From a virus: a DNA stretch of 22,666 bases. Below, piece after piece: positions 8,044 through 14,215 of the stretch. Below the pieces are notes generated by a model. That model had not been told where the DNA came from, ran no database searches, and saw only the letters and a program-made list of their open reading frames with translations. Numbering within the stretch: position 1 is the stretch's first letter; each line of letters begins with the position of its first letter. The stretch lies in the IMG/VR virus record IMGVR_UViG_3300021057_000111, positions 1 to 22,666 of that record. One strand, written 5' to 3'. The position numbers were made by a program, and so were the translations under genes.

Positions 8044-8467
8044 TATCTTCAGCGCCAAGGAGATAAGCGTCTCCGTCTGTCAATTTAACCAAGGTAGGAG
8101 TTGGTAACTGATGCTTAATCGTTTCTGTAACTTTCCCTATTGATCTATCTAATAAGAAATTGATCCTCGAAAAGTCTCCGTACTTTCTTGCAAACACAAC
8201 AAGGGTCGCTGCTAACACTTCCATTGCTGGCTTATCTGTAGCCTTTGAAATCTTGGTTAATTCAGAAATTGTCATGTTCAGTTGATCTAAAATAATTTTA
8301 GCAATGGCGTTTTTGTTAAGTTCTCTGGCTTTTTTAAGATCCGGTGGCACTTTAGGTCTTCCACCTGGATTCCCAGACTGTCCCGGTTTAAAGGGTTTAA
8401 GGTTCTTTATACTTTTTTCTGTCACTGCATAAGCCTCTGTTGTCAATGTTGGCGCTGTATCATTCAA
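8027..8467 (-). CDS. DUF5681-containing small-terminase candidate
   Basis: A 146-residue protein with KPFKPGQSGNPGGRPKVPP near residues 25-43. This is the diagnostic basic G-rich motif of DUF5681, a domain widespread in phage packaging modules next to terminases. The rest is helical (AREL, IIDQLN, IGKVTETIKHQL) with a flexible acidic tail. It sits at the head of the packaging block, so a DNA-recognising small-terminase role is likely by position. The start is unsettled: the first codon is TTG at 8467, directly after a hairpin. GTG at 8425 has a better AGAGG site and gives 132 residues. Confidence 0.7.
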   Translation of the reverse strand: MNDTAPTLTTEAYAVTEKSIKNLKPFKPGQSGNPGGRPKVPPDLKKARELNKNAIAKIILDQLNMTISELTKISKATDKPAMEVLAATLVVFARKYGDFSRINFLLDRSIGKVTETIKHQLPTPTLVKLTDGDAYLLGAEDNEQGE

Positions 8468-8487
8468 AAGGCTCGTCCATGAGCCTT
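8466..8487 (-). terminator. Hairpin directly before the DUF5681 start, terminator- or attenuator-like
   Basis: On the minus strand AAGGCTC-ATGGAC-GAGCCTT is a perfect 7-bp stem with a 6-nt loop, followed by TTTTG. It overlaps the TTG start region of the small-terminase candidate. It could be an intrinsic terminator with a short T-tract, an attenuator or a translational control hairpin. It lies 18 bp downstream of one copy of the 17-bp repeat. Confidence 0.5.
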
Positions 8488-8505
8488 ACTTTAGTCTTGT
8501 AAGGC

Positions 8506-8522
8506 ACTTGTTAATGGGTCAA
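8506..8522 (-). repeat. 17-bp direct repeat, copy 1
   Basis: The minus strand reads TTGACCCATTAACAAGT, identical over 17 bp to the copy at 10015-10031. Here the first 12 bases also encode the end of the upstream 71-residue protein (Leu-Thr-His-stop). A hairpin and a translation start follow within 40 bp. TTGACC resembles a -35 hexamer but I see no good -10 at 16-18 bp. Confidence 0.7.
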
Positions 8523-8726
8523 GTCTTTCCCGTAGTTAGATTTTCTTAAGAATTTTAGTACCTTATCTAGATCTATTTCTTTTTTGATTCCAGTTTCGGT
8601 TTTATACACGATTAACCTTCTATCCCAATCTGCATATAGTTGTTCGATTTTACCAATGTCCTCTTCAACGGAATCTAAGAAGGTCTGGTCAGTTAAAAGC
8701 ATGTCGATTAGATATTTGTCTGTCAT
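8511..8726 (-). CDS. Hypothetical 71-residue protein
   Basis: A short acidic, helix-rich protein (LTDQTFLDSVEEDIGKIEQL, then IDLDKVLKFLRKSN) with no recognised domain. Its ATG overlaps the stop of the gene above by ATGA. Its last codons run into the 17-bp repeat, so a regulatory element and the coding end share sequence. Function unknown. Confidence 0.58.
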   Translation of the reverse strand: MTDKYLIDMLLTDQTFLDSVEEDIGKIEQLYADWDRRLIVYKTETGIKKEIDLDKVLKFLRKSNYGKDLTH

Positions 8727-8995
8727 ATAAAAGACCCTTCCTTGTTGTTAATGGCGTTTTTAATCTTTTCGCCGCGAACTTTTCTCATGTAGTCGTTACA
8801 AGCGTCTTCAACTGTTGTTCCTGTACCGAATAAGAAGGTTTGATTTCCCGGAATGAATACCCCTTCAACATAAACGTATAAGCTAAAATCAGTGGTAAAA
8901 GCGAAAATAGCTTTTGAACCTAATTCATGAGCAATATTGGCTACATCTCTAATATAACAATCAAATCCTTTTGGTAAAATTACGTCATTGAACAT
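8723..8995 (-). CDS. Hypothetical 90-residue protein
   Basis: An alpha/beta protein (MFNDVILPKGFDCYIRDV, FAFTTDFSLYVYVEGVFIPG, GTTVEDACNDYMRKVRGEK). No signal peptide and no motif I recognise. It overlaps the upstream secreted-type gene by 11 bp and is coupled by ATGA to the one below. Cotranscription with lysis-region genes is certain from spacing, but its role is not. Confidence 0.58.
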   Translation of the reverse strand: MFNDVILPKGFDCYIRDVANIAHELGSKAIFAFTTDFSLYVYVEGVFIPGNQTFLFGTGTTVEDACNDYMRKVRGEKIKNAINNKEGSFI

Positions 8996-9191
8996 AATAA
9001 CGAGGCTCCTTCCATGTCTCCCCGTGCTTTGGAACTCTTAAAATTATCTTGGACATATCTCTTTGGTTTGCACAGTAACACGTCTTGTCTTTAACAAAAT
9101 AAGTCTCGTCACCGTCCATTTTACATACGGTCCGGCATTCGATTTCAAACACACTAATCAATATCAATGTTAGACATAACCATTCCGACAT
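8985..9191 (-). CDS. Small Cys-rich protein with N-terminal hydrophobic segment
   Basis: A 68-residue protein from ATG 9191 (MSEWLCLTLILISVFEIEC), preceded by GTGGGAATAT as ribosome binding site; the longer TTG start at 9203 is less likely. Residues 4-16 are hydrophobic and could be a membrane anchor or signal peptide, though a positive n-region is missing. After it come five Cys in total counting C19 (C19, C24 and the CYC pair among them) and a basic C-terminus. Its first 38 bp overlap, in another frame, a 29-codon membrane microprotein. Such nesting recalls Rz/Rz1-type spanins, but no lipobox is visible. Confidence 0.55.
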   Translation of the reverse strand: MSEWLCLTLILISVFEIECRTVCKMDGDETYFVKDKTCYCANQRDMSKIILRVPKHGETWKEPRYYVQ

Positions 9192-9243
9192 ATATTCCCA
9201 CAACTAATGTAATTACGAGTTTAAATGCAATTCCTTCGATCAT
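9154..9243 (-). CDS. 29-residue single-span membrane microprotein
   Basis: A frame too short for standard listings. ATG at 9243 overlaps the metallophosphoesterase stop as ATGA, which gives coupled translation. It encodes a short polar start (MIEG), a hydrophobic helix (residues 5-24, including FKLVITLVVGIYVGMVM) and a tail SNIDID. Its 3' end overlaps the next gene in a different frame. The ATGA coupling and clean membrane helix argue it is real. Function unknown; lysis or membrane anchoring is possible. Confidence 0.55.
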   Translation of the reverse strand: MIEGIAFKLVITLVVGIYVGMVMSNIDID

Positions 9244-9992
9244 TTAAATAACTTCCCATCTACTACGCATGTATAGTTGTCCATGATGTGAATTTTTTGG
9301 TGATAGAAATATTTTGTTTTAGGATCTACCCGTACAATGCCAAATCCTAATTGCCATTGATGATGATTTTTAACGTAATCAAAAACTTTATCGTACCGCT
9401 TATCTCCTAGCCACCCTACTGAAAAGCAGACGTGGTTAGTTCCATCTAGACCTACAATGTGACTTTCCTCAATTGTATGAATGTGGAAATACGCTAATGA
9501 ACACAGAGCCTTGGTGGCTGTGGCTTTAGCTGATGTTGATAGCGGTGTGTGCTTACACCTTAGGTATGAATTTAAAATTTTATATGATTGATTTGGAGAG
9601 TATCTAACAAACTTCCAATTAGGGCGGCGGTTAATATCTAAGAGGTGCTCTGTGGATGTCAGTCCAAATAACGCCGGAGCATTGTCTGTTAAATGTCTCT
9701 CAAGTCGGTTTTCATGGTTGCCTTCAATATATATCTTCTTGGCTCTTGGAAAGAGTTTATCTAATTGATCAAGGCCTTTTCTAACATCTTCTACTTCATC
9801 AACAAGCAATTGAAAAATTCTTGGATCCTTAGCATGTGAAGAGATGTTGTAAAAATCTGCGTAATCACCGCCAATCACTATTTCATGCGGGTTAATGAAC
9901 TGTGCGACCTTAATCATAAGGTTATAAGCCCTGCGATCATGATAGGGCCGATGTGTATCCGGTATTAGTAAAGCCGTCTTTAGTTTACTCAC
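9240..9992 (-). CDS. Calcineurin-like metallophosphoesterase
   Basis: A 250-residue protein with the ordered motifs of the family: PDTH (D12, H14), GGDYAD (41-46) and GNHE (91-94), followed by later histidines (FHIHTIEESHIVGLDGTNHVCF) and the pattern G-W-L-G. The enzyme would use a dinuclear metal centre to cleave a phosphodiester or phosphomonoester, but the substrate in this phage is not deducible. The start is GTG 9992 and a stop codon lies in frame upstream. The AAGG and GTG sit inside a hairpin, so translation may be regulated. Similar phosphoesterases are common phage accessories. Confidence 0.82.
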   Translation of the reverse strand: MSKLKTALLIPDTHRPYHDRRAYNLMIKVAQFINPHEIVIGGDYADFYNISSHAKDPRIFQLLVDEVEDVRKGLDQLDKLFPRAKKIYIEGNHENRLERHLTDNAPALFGLTSTEHLLDINRRPNWKFVRYSPNQSYKILNSYLRCKHTPLSTSAKATATKALCSLAYFHIHTIEESHIVGLDGTNHVCFSVGWLGDKRYDKVFDYVKNHHQWQLGFGIVRVDPKTKYFYHQKIHIMDNYTCVVDGKLFK

Positions 9993-10012
9993 CTTACGTC
10001 TAGTAAGTGAGT
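9987..10012 (-). promoter_or_regulatory. Hairpin enclosing the metallophosphoesterase start codon
   Basis: On the minus strand ACTCACTTAC-TAGAC-GTAAGGTGAGT pairs 10 bp with one bulged G. The right arm contains the AAGG purines and the GTG start (9992-9990). When folded, the start would be masked; alternatively the palindrome is a DNA operator. It lies directly downstream of the 17-bp repeat copy 2. Confidence 0.5.
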
Positions 10013-10014
10013 AT

Positions 10015-10031
10015 ACTTGTTAATGGGTCAA
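10015..10031 (-). repeat. 17-bp direct repeat, copy 2
   Basis: TTGACCCATTAACAAGT on the minus strand, identical to 8506-8522. It begins right after the stop codon of the 72-residue zinc-ribbon gene and 23 bp before the metallophosphoesterase GTG. As at the first copy, a hairpin separates it from, or overlaps, the downstream start. This suggests a shared regulatory module. Confidence 0.7.
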
Positions 10032-10250
10032 TTACAGGTCTAGGTCGTTTTTCTTTGATGTTTTCCAGCCGTATTCAGCATCTGGCCTGTTTGCTCTTAG
10101 AGCACCTCTTTTGTTTTTATCTTCTGTGTACTTAAAAAAGAGTGCGTGTCTGCAATCCGGACAATAATCAACCATTTTGTTATGAAATTTCACAAGCCCT
10201 CTGGATCCTGCACCTTTGCAGCTAAAACAAATCATTTTGAATTCTCTCAT
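10032..10250 (-). CDS. Small zinc-ribbon protein
   Basis: A 72-residue protein with CFSCKGAGSRG and CPDC motifs (C8, C11, C30, C33), a treble-clef or zinc-ribbon pattern similar to one half of a DnaJ zinc domain. The tail is basic and polar. ATG 10250 has a clear AGAGGGG site 5 bp upstream. It lies between the endolysin candidate and the metallophosphoesterase. Likely nucleic-acid or protein binding, exact role unknown. Confidence 0.68.
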   Translation of the reverse strand: MREFKMICFSCKGAGSRGLVKFHNKMVDYCPDCRHALFFKYTEDKNKRGALRANRPDAEYGWKTSKKNDLDL

Positions 10251-10271
10251 GTTGCCCCTCTATAGTAACGG

Positions 10272-10658
10272 TTAGACCGCAAAACTCCTATCAAGCTGCC
10301 AGTGAATGTGATCTCCATGACCACTATTATGATGAACGGCCAACTGCCTTATGCCTGATTGCGTAACGGCTCCAATGTTCCCATATTTTTCTGTTACGTC
10401 GCGAATAATCAAAGGAATGATCTCAGGCTCAAGATTCCATGTTCTTTGATCCAAAGCTCTTCCTTGCTCGTGTGAATTGCTTACACGCCCCAAAGCTTTG
10501 TCAATTGAGCCGTTAGTTTTAGTTTCTGTAAAAACACACTCGCCTCCATACTTTTTAGTAACTTCAATAATATAAGCAGCTACTTCTTGAGTCTTTGGAT
10601 GGCATTCTGAAAAACCCAAGTAGTTATTGGCAGTTTTGAAGTGTTTTCTGTGTATCAT
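10272..10658 (-). CDS. Endolysin candidate, M15-type peptidase
   Basis: A 128-residue protein with the paired motifs of peptidase M15/VanY-like zinc carboxy- or endopeptidases: SHEQGRALD (H63, D70) and GHGDHIHWQL (H117, H119), with supporting HHNSGHG before it. This family cleaves stem peptides of peptidoglycan, and phages use it as a lysis enzyme. There is no signal peptide, so it would need a holin for release; small membrane proteins are coded at 11109, 11584, 3601 and 9154. It is coupled by ATGA to the coiled-coil gene above. A non-lytic peptidase is a minor alternative. Confidence 0.72.
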   Translation of the reverse strand: MIHRKHFKTANNYLGFSECHPKTQEVAAYIIEVTKKYGGECVFTETKTNGSIDKALGRVSNSHEQGRALDQRTWNLEPEIIPLIIRDVTEKYGNIGAVTQSGIRQLAVHHNSGHGDHIHWQLDRSFAV

Positions 10659-11125
10659 GATTTCGCCTGTTTATATCGACGCGTCACTTCGCAAGCTTTC
10701 ATACAATTCTCCAACGCCTCAACCAATCCCTGGTTCATATCAACCAATTTCTGGTAATCTTTCCTAGCCCTTGCGAGTTCTTTCTTGGTTTTATTGTGCG
10801 CGTCGATTTCTCCGCCGAAATACTGATGCTCTAGTTCAAGGTCTTTCTCAGCTTTTTCTAGTTCGGATTTCAAAGCTTTAACAACAACCTCGTGATCGGC
10901 TTTTAGAACCGCCAACAATGTACCTAAATGCGGATTTTCTTTTGTATACTCGCCAACAACTTCTACGGCATATATTTTCATCTCTCTCGGTCCCTTAGTT
11001 GTGTTGTTGGTCATACTGTGTTTTGCATTATATTCGTTGTCAAAAATCTCTGTCGTAGTAGCTGCTATTGTTGTTTCTAGCTGCTCGTCAGGATATTTAC
11101 TTGCTCGTTTAAATTCTGTGGTCAT
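10655..11125 (-). CDS. Coiled-coil protein upstream of endolysin
   Basis: A 156-residue protein. The first 48 residues are Thr/Asn-rich and look disordered. From about 49 it reads MKIYAVEVVGEY, then a long heptad-rich segment (VVVKALKSELEKAEKDLELE, KTKKELARARKDYQKLVDMN). The internal Met at residue 49, with GAGAG before it, could be the true start. Its 5' end overlaps the 37-residue membrane protein by 17 bp. It resembles neighbours at 11219, 12247 and 12867 in layout, suggesting related or duplicated genes. No function assigned. Confidence 0.6.
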   Translation of the reverse strand: MTTEFKRASKYPDEQLETTIAATTTEIFDNEYNAKHSMTNNTTKGPREMKIYAVEVVGEYTKENPHLGTLLAVLKADHEVVVKALKSELEKAEKDLELEHQYFGGEIDAHNKTKKELARARKDYQKLVDMNQGLVEALENCMKACEVTRRYKQAKS

Positions 11126-11222
11126 TTTTTTCCTTTGTCTTTGTGATTAAAATTGCTAACGGAAACAGAAACATCGCTAGCTGAACACCCATGCATAAAG
11201 CTCCAAGCTGTAAGTCTGTCAT
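11109..11222 (-). CDS. 37-residue membrane protein, holin candidate
   Basis: A short frame from ATG 11222 with a very strong GGAGGGGGA ribosome binding site. The ATG overlaps the upstream stop as ATGA. It encodes MTDLQLGAL, a hydrophobic segment (residues about 6-26, including GVQLAMFLFPLAILI) and a basic tail (TKTKEKNDHRI). One helix followed by a positive, cytoplasm-like tail, two genes upstream of an endolysin candidate, is the layout of a small class III-type holin or antiholin. The size is at the low end, so the assignment is tentative. Confidence 0.6.
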   Translation of the reverse strand: MTDLQLGALCMGVQLAMFLFPLAILITKTKEKNDHRI

Positions 11223-11587
11223 TCCCCCTCCGTGTTGTTGAGTTCGGCCTGAAGCCTTTTGATTATTTTATCGGATGAATCAACGCTATCGTACTGAAGG
11301 TCGTTCCATAGTCTGACGTATTTGTTTCTCTGCTCTTTGCACGTTTCCAGCTTTGCATTTGCCTCATTCAGCTTTTGTTGGAGGTCGGTGTTTTTCTCCA
11401 TCATTTTGTAAGCCGTTGTTTGCTCCTCATTGGCAGCGTCGTTAAGCCGATCTAGCTCAACCTGAACTTCTGACTTTAATACCAAATGAACCCATGGCTT
11501 AGGATATTCAATTTCTGGCTCTTTTTCCCAACAATCAAAGCTGCCATCAACACACATGCTGTTTGGATGATAGACGTAGGTTTTCAC
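11219..11587 (-). CDS. Coiled-coil accessory protein
   Basis: A 122-residue protein starting at GTG 11587. The GGAGG five bases upstream and a GTGA overlap with the preceding stop decide this over the TTG at 11599. The N-terminus reads VKTYVYHPNSMCVDGSFDCWEKEPE; residues about 40-115 are coiled coil (ELDRLNDAANEEQ, LNEANAKLETCKEQRNKY). Phage genes of this 'short head plus coil' type recur in the neighbourhood. Function unknown. Confidence 0.62.
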   Translation of the reverse strand: MKTYVYHPNSMCVDGSFDCWEKEPEIEYPKPWVHLVLKSEVQVELDRLNDAANEEQTTAYKMMEKNTDLQQKLNEANAKLETCKEQRNKYVRLWNDLQYDSVDSSDKIIKRLQAELNNTEGE

Positions 11588-11760
11588 TTTAACCTCCAAA
11601 CAAAATCATTGTCCTGCGCTACTTTTAACGGAATTAAAACCAACAGCACAAATGGCATGGCAAGAAAGTTTAGAAAGAACTTTAAAGCTTTTTCTGGTAA
11701 CTTTTTATAATCTTGCTTTCTTTTAATTTGCTCGAAAGCTTTTCTTTTTGCTTCGCCCAT
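11584..11760 (-). CDS. 58-residue membrane protein with basic N-terminus
   Basis: A frame between two larger genes, starting at ATG 11760 right after the upstream TAA (TAAATG) and ending in a GTGA overlap. The first 25 residues are very basic (GEAKRKAFEQIKRKQDYKKL). Residues about 28-48 are one hydrophobic helix (FFLNFLAMPFVLLVLIPLKV), then a short tail. Basic residues before the helix predict an inside N-terminus. It could be a second lysis membrane protein or an unrelated small membrane factor. Confidence 0.58.
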   Translation of the reverse strand: MGEAKRKAFEQIKRKQDYKKLPEKALKFFLNFLAMPFVLLVLIPLKVAQDNDFVWRLK

Positions 11761-12114
11761 TTACGCTTTTCCTTTGTTGAGGGTTTCGCGGATTCGTTTT
11801 ATTTCAGGCATGATTTTCACTAATGCGATATGCTCTTTGCCGACCTCTTGATAACGCTTTATCGAATGTTCAAGGCTGTATAAATGGCGTGAAATTTCCT
11901 CAAGCTGCTTTTCTTTTTCGGCCAGGACTTCTTCGTAGCGAACTAGCTGTCTTTCTGCGGCGTGAATAGCTGCGTATTCCACGACATGAACAGGCTCAAC
12001 GTCGAAGTGCATAGGCCAGTTACCGCCTGGATCTGTTTTAAAAATAATGTCATATCGTTCTTCTGTGGAGTTGGCGTTAATCCAAAACTCCCGATACTTG
12101 CTAGTGTTGGTCAT
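11761..12114 (-). CDS. Hypothetical protein with C-terminal coiled coil
   Basis: A 117-residue protein. N-terminal YREFWINANSTEERYDIIF and GGNWPMHFDVEPVHVVEYAAIHAAERQ form a small globular part. Residues about 60-115 are heptad-rich (VLAEKEKQLEEISRHLYSLE). The 'YREFWI' start recurs in phage accessory proteins of unknown role. ATGA-coupled to the gene above. Confidence 0.6.
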   Translation of the reverse strand: MTNTSKYREFWINANSTEERYDIIFKTDPGGNWPMHFDVEPVHVVEYAAIHAAERQLVRYEEVLAEKEKQLEEISRHLYSLEHSIKRYQEVGKEHIALVKIMPEIKRIRETLNKGKA

Positions 12115-12260
12115 TTGGATTGGTCCTTTCTTAATGCTCTAATCGTCATGTAATCAAAGTAATCACAGCATGATTCGCACTTACCGATAGACCAAGTTTT
12201 ACTAAAATGTTTGACGGTTTTCTTCTGTCCACAGCGCTTACATTTTCTAAACAGGTTCAT
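12111..12260 (-). CDS. 49-residue zinc-knuckle protein
   Basis: A short frame from ATG 12260 (AAGGGGGTTGAGA upstream) ending in ATGA with the next gene. It starts MNLFRKCKRCGQKKTVKHFS and continues GKCESCCDYF, giving C7/C10 and a second CxxC-C cluster, a four-Cys zinc ribbon. The rest is basic. Likely nucleic-acid binding; no named family. Confidence 0.62.
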   Translation of the reverse strand: MNLFRKCKRCGQKKTVKHFSKTWSIGKCESCCDYFDYMTIRALRKDQSK

Positions 12261-12867
12261 TCTCAACCCCCTTAGATTCTGCGCTCAAGGCTGCTAAAAG
12301 TAGGTCGCTAGTTTCTTCATAAAGGCTAGAGTCTGTATATTCATGCGCTAGGTCGTATTTAAAGCCGTTGTCACAAGCGACTTGTTTTGACTGTAAATGC
12401 CATGCGTGGTGCTTTTCTAATACAGCCTTCAGCTTCGCGTTTTGTTGGGTGAGTTCGGCTAGATCTTTTCCTAAGCGTTTTATTTCCCATTGTTTTATAT
12501 TTAACTGCTGCGCGTATGTTGGATTCTCATAAGGGTTAGCCGTTCCGTTTGCAGAGATAGCGCAAAACTTCTCAAAGTATGGCGTGTCTTTTAACAGGTC
12601 ACGAAGTCGTTGAAACCTCACGGCATAAAATTCACTTGTGAAGCGTTTACTTTCTTCTAGCTTCTCATTCTCTTGCTTGAGGGCTTCGATTTCCTTATGA
12701 AGTTCAACTGTAGTTGTGTTTCTACCCAACAGAGCGTTTAAGTGTTCAATCTCAGCCTGTGCGTCCTCAAGTTGTTTCAGCGGAACAACATCAATAATTT
12801 CAAAAGGATCGGAAGAAAATTCATTTGATCCAGGTTTTAAGATTTTGTGTTTGTATATATTGCCCAT
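12247..12867 (-). CDS. Coiled-coil accessory protein (206 residues)
   Basis: Residues 1-30 make a short beta-like head (GNIYKHKILKPGSNE, FEIIDVVPLKQLEDAQ). Residues about 30-80 and 130-155 are coiled coil. A C-terminal HAWHLQSKQVACDNGFKYDLAHEY precedes a leucine-rich tail. No enzymatic motif. TAATG overlap with the gene above. It shares the 'head plus coil' plan of 10655, 11219 and 12867. Confidence 0.6.
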   Translation of the reverse strand: MGNIYKHKILKPGSNEFSSDPFEIIDVVPLKQLEDAQAEIEHLNALLGRNTTTVELHKEIEALKQENEKLEESKRFTSEFYAVRFQRLRDLLKDTPYFEKFCAISANGTANPYENPTYAQQLNIKQWEIKRLGKDLAELTQQNAKLKAVLEKHHAWHLQSKQVACDNGFKYDLAHEYTDSSLYEETSDLLLAALSAESKGVENEPV

Positions 12868-13373
12868 TATTCCTGTCCTTTTCTTTTAAGCTCGTCGTTT
12901 TCGACTTTTAATGCTGCGTTTTCTGATTCTAAATTTAAAATATCTTCGCGGTGAATGTCGTTGCGGCCTAAAGCGATGTTACGCATGAATTTTTCGTCAA
13001 AGACTTTCCCTTTTAATTGCTCTAATTCGACCTCTAGTTCGTGAATTTTTCCGTTAGCCTCTTGTCGGCGCACAACGTGTTCATTGATTGAAGCATTTAG
13101 TTGTTCGATTACCGCATCCATCTGCGCCTGTATGTGAGAGGCTCCGGCGAGGAAGCCCTGCTTAATGGCTTGATAAATGTCAGTCGAATGTTTTCTGTAG
13201 GAACCTTTGTCTAATCCTGTAGCTTTGTACTCCTCAGCCGCTTTCTCAATCTCTACTGTCGGCTTGGTGAGATACTGTCGAGCCCAATTCGCAAAGTAAC
13301 GACAAGGTTCTGTGCCTGCGCCGTATGTTTCCCATTTAACTATTTCAGCCTCTAGGTCTTTCTCGAAACTCAC
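12867..13373 (-). CDS. Coiled-coil accessory protein (168 residues)
   Basis: Starts with GTG (GTGA overlap with the upstream stop). Residues 1-75 are globular (VKWETYGAGTEPCRYFANW, KGSYRKHSTDIYQAIKQGF). Residues about 80-165 are coiled coil (KIHELEVELEQLKGKVFDE, ENAALKVENDELKRK). Function not recognised. Tightly packed with both neighbours. Confidence 0.6.
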   Translation of the reverse strand: MSFEKDLEAEIVKWETYGAGTEPCRYFANWARQYLTKPTVEIEKAAEEYKATGLDKGSYRKHSTDIYQAIKQGFLAGASHIQAQMDAVIEQLNASINEHVVRRQEANGKIHELEVELEQLKGKVFDEKFMRNIALGRNDIHREDILNLESENAALKVENDELKRKGQE

Positions 13374-13666
13374 AGGGCCAACTCCTTAGCGACCAAATCA
13401 ACTAATCCGCTTTGCTCAATGACGTTAAAATCAACGTGCTTATAGAAAGCTTTTTTAAGCTGTTCGTAATCTATCGTCACCTTTGGCAGTTCAACGTGTT
13501 TGGACCAACAATGCGGCGATTGAAAAGACCAATCAGAATCATTCAACATTCCATCTTTTTTAAGCCAAACGCTTGCGCCTGTTTCACTACATACAACGTA
13601 ATTCACTTCCGGCTTCTCTAAGAGCCATTCCCAAATAGCCCTAGTGCTTGAAAAATCTTGGCTCAT
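13370..13666 (-). CDS. Hypothetical 98-residue protein
   Basis: ATG 13666 overlaps the previous stop as ATGA; a TTG two codons earlier is less likely. Reads MSQDFSSTRAIWEWLLEKPE, then NYVVCSETGASVWLKKDG, WSFQSPHCWSKHVELPKV and a C-terminal helix. Trp-rich, soluble and acidic. No domain known to me. Confidence 0.58.
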   Translation of the reverse strand: MSQDFSSTRAIWEWLLEKPEVNYVVCSETGASVWLKKDGMLNDSDWSFQSPHCWSKHVELPKVTIDYEQLKKAFYKHVDFNVIEQSGLVDLVAKELAL

Positions 13667-13887
13667 TTCCAATCCCCATTCTCAGATAGTTCAATTAACG
13701 ACTGGCCGAACTCTGGATTTTGCTCATAAATGTTTCTTGCAAGCTCCATAACAGCTTTGCGGCAAGCTCGGCCCCAATCGTCTTTTTTATCAAGGCGCAA
13801 AACAAAATATCTAGCCTCTGGGTCAACTGGTTTGCCGTCTGTTCTGCTGATAATGTATTTTTGATAAACTTTGTTTTCGTTACCCAT
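13663..13887 (-). CDS. Hypothetical small protein with 'DPEARYFVLRLD' motif
   Basis: A 74-residue protein: KYIISRTDGKPVDPEARYFV followed by LRLDKKDDWGRACRKAVMEL and a helical tail. This motif is seen in many small phage and bacterial hypothetical proteins; I have no function for it. GGGGGAG lies before ATG 13887. It ends by ATGA coupling to the next gene. Confidence 0.62.
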   Translation of the reverse strand: MGNENKVYQKYIISRTDGKPVDPEARYFVLRLDKKDDWGRACRKAVMELARNIYEQNPEFGQSLIELSENGDWK

Positions 13888-13888
13888 C

Positions 13889-14074
13889 CTACTCCCCCGA
13901 TGCTTTAAAGGTTGTTGTTTCTTTGTATCTGTCAGGCTCTGAAAGCATGTCTTTCAATGTGAAGGCTGTTGCTTCAAGCTTCCCGTTATAGATTCGGTAA
14001 AAACTTTCACCAATTAGACAAAACTCCATCCAGCTAAGTATTCTGTCTTGCCAGTGTCGATCACACTTCTTCAT
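13889..14074 (-). CDS. Hypothetical 61-residue protein
   Basis: Started at ATG 14074; a GTG at 14092 would overlap the upstream gene further. It overlaps that gene by 14 bp. Sequence MKKCDRHWQDRILSWMEFCL and then IGESFYRIYNGKLEATAFTL suggests a small alpha/beta fold. No motif recognised. Confidence 0.55.
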   Translation of the reverse strand: MKKCDRHWQDRILSWMEFCLIGESFYRIYNGKLEATAFTLKDMLSEPDRYKETTTFKASGE

Positions 14075-14180
14075 AAACACCAACGCCTTCACAACAAGGA
14101 CACACCATTGGCTTGCCTGTTAGCAAATTTACAGTTGTTCCTTCGCCGTCGCATTCGATACAAATTATTTCTTCTGTCAT
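14061..14180 (-). CDS. 39-residue double DnaJ-type zinc motif protein
   Basis: A short frame at ATG 14180 with AGAGGTTGAA as ribosome binding site, ending in TGA 14063-14061. It holds two CxxCxGxG motifs, CIECDGEG (C7, C10) and CPCCEGVG (C27, C30), separated by 16 residues, with almost nothing else. CxxCxGxG is the signature of the DnaJ/Hsp40 central zinc domain. Two motifs form one zinc site, so this is a minimal single-zinc unit. It could imitate a J-protein zinc domain or simply be a structural zinc microprotein. Confidence 0.68.
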   Translation of the reverse strand: MTEEIICIECDGEGTTVNLLTGKPMVCPCCEGVGVYEEV

Positions 14181-14215
14181 TTCAACCTCTCTTGTTAATT
14201 GCCGGAGCGTTGGGG

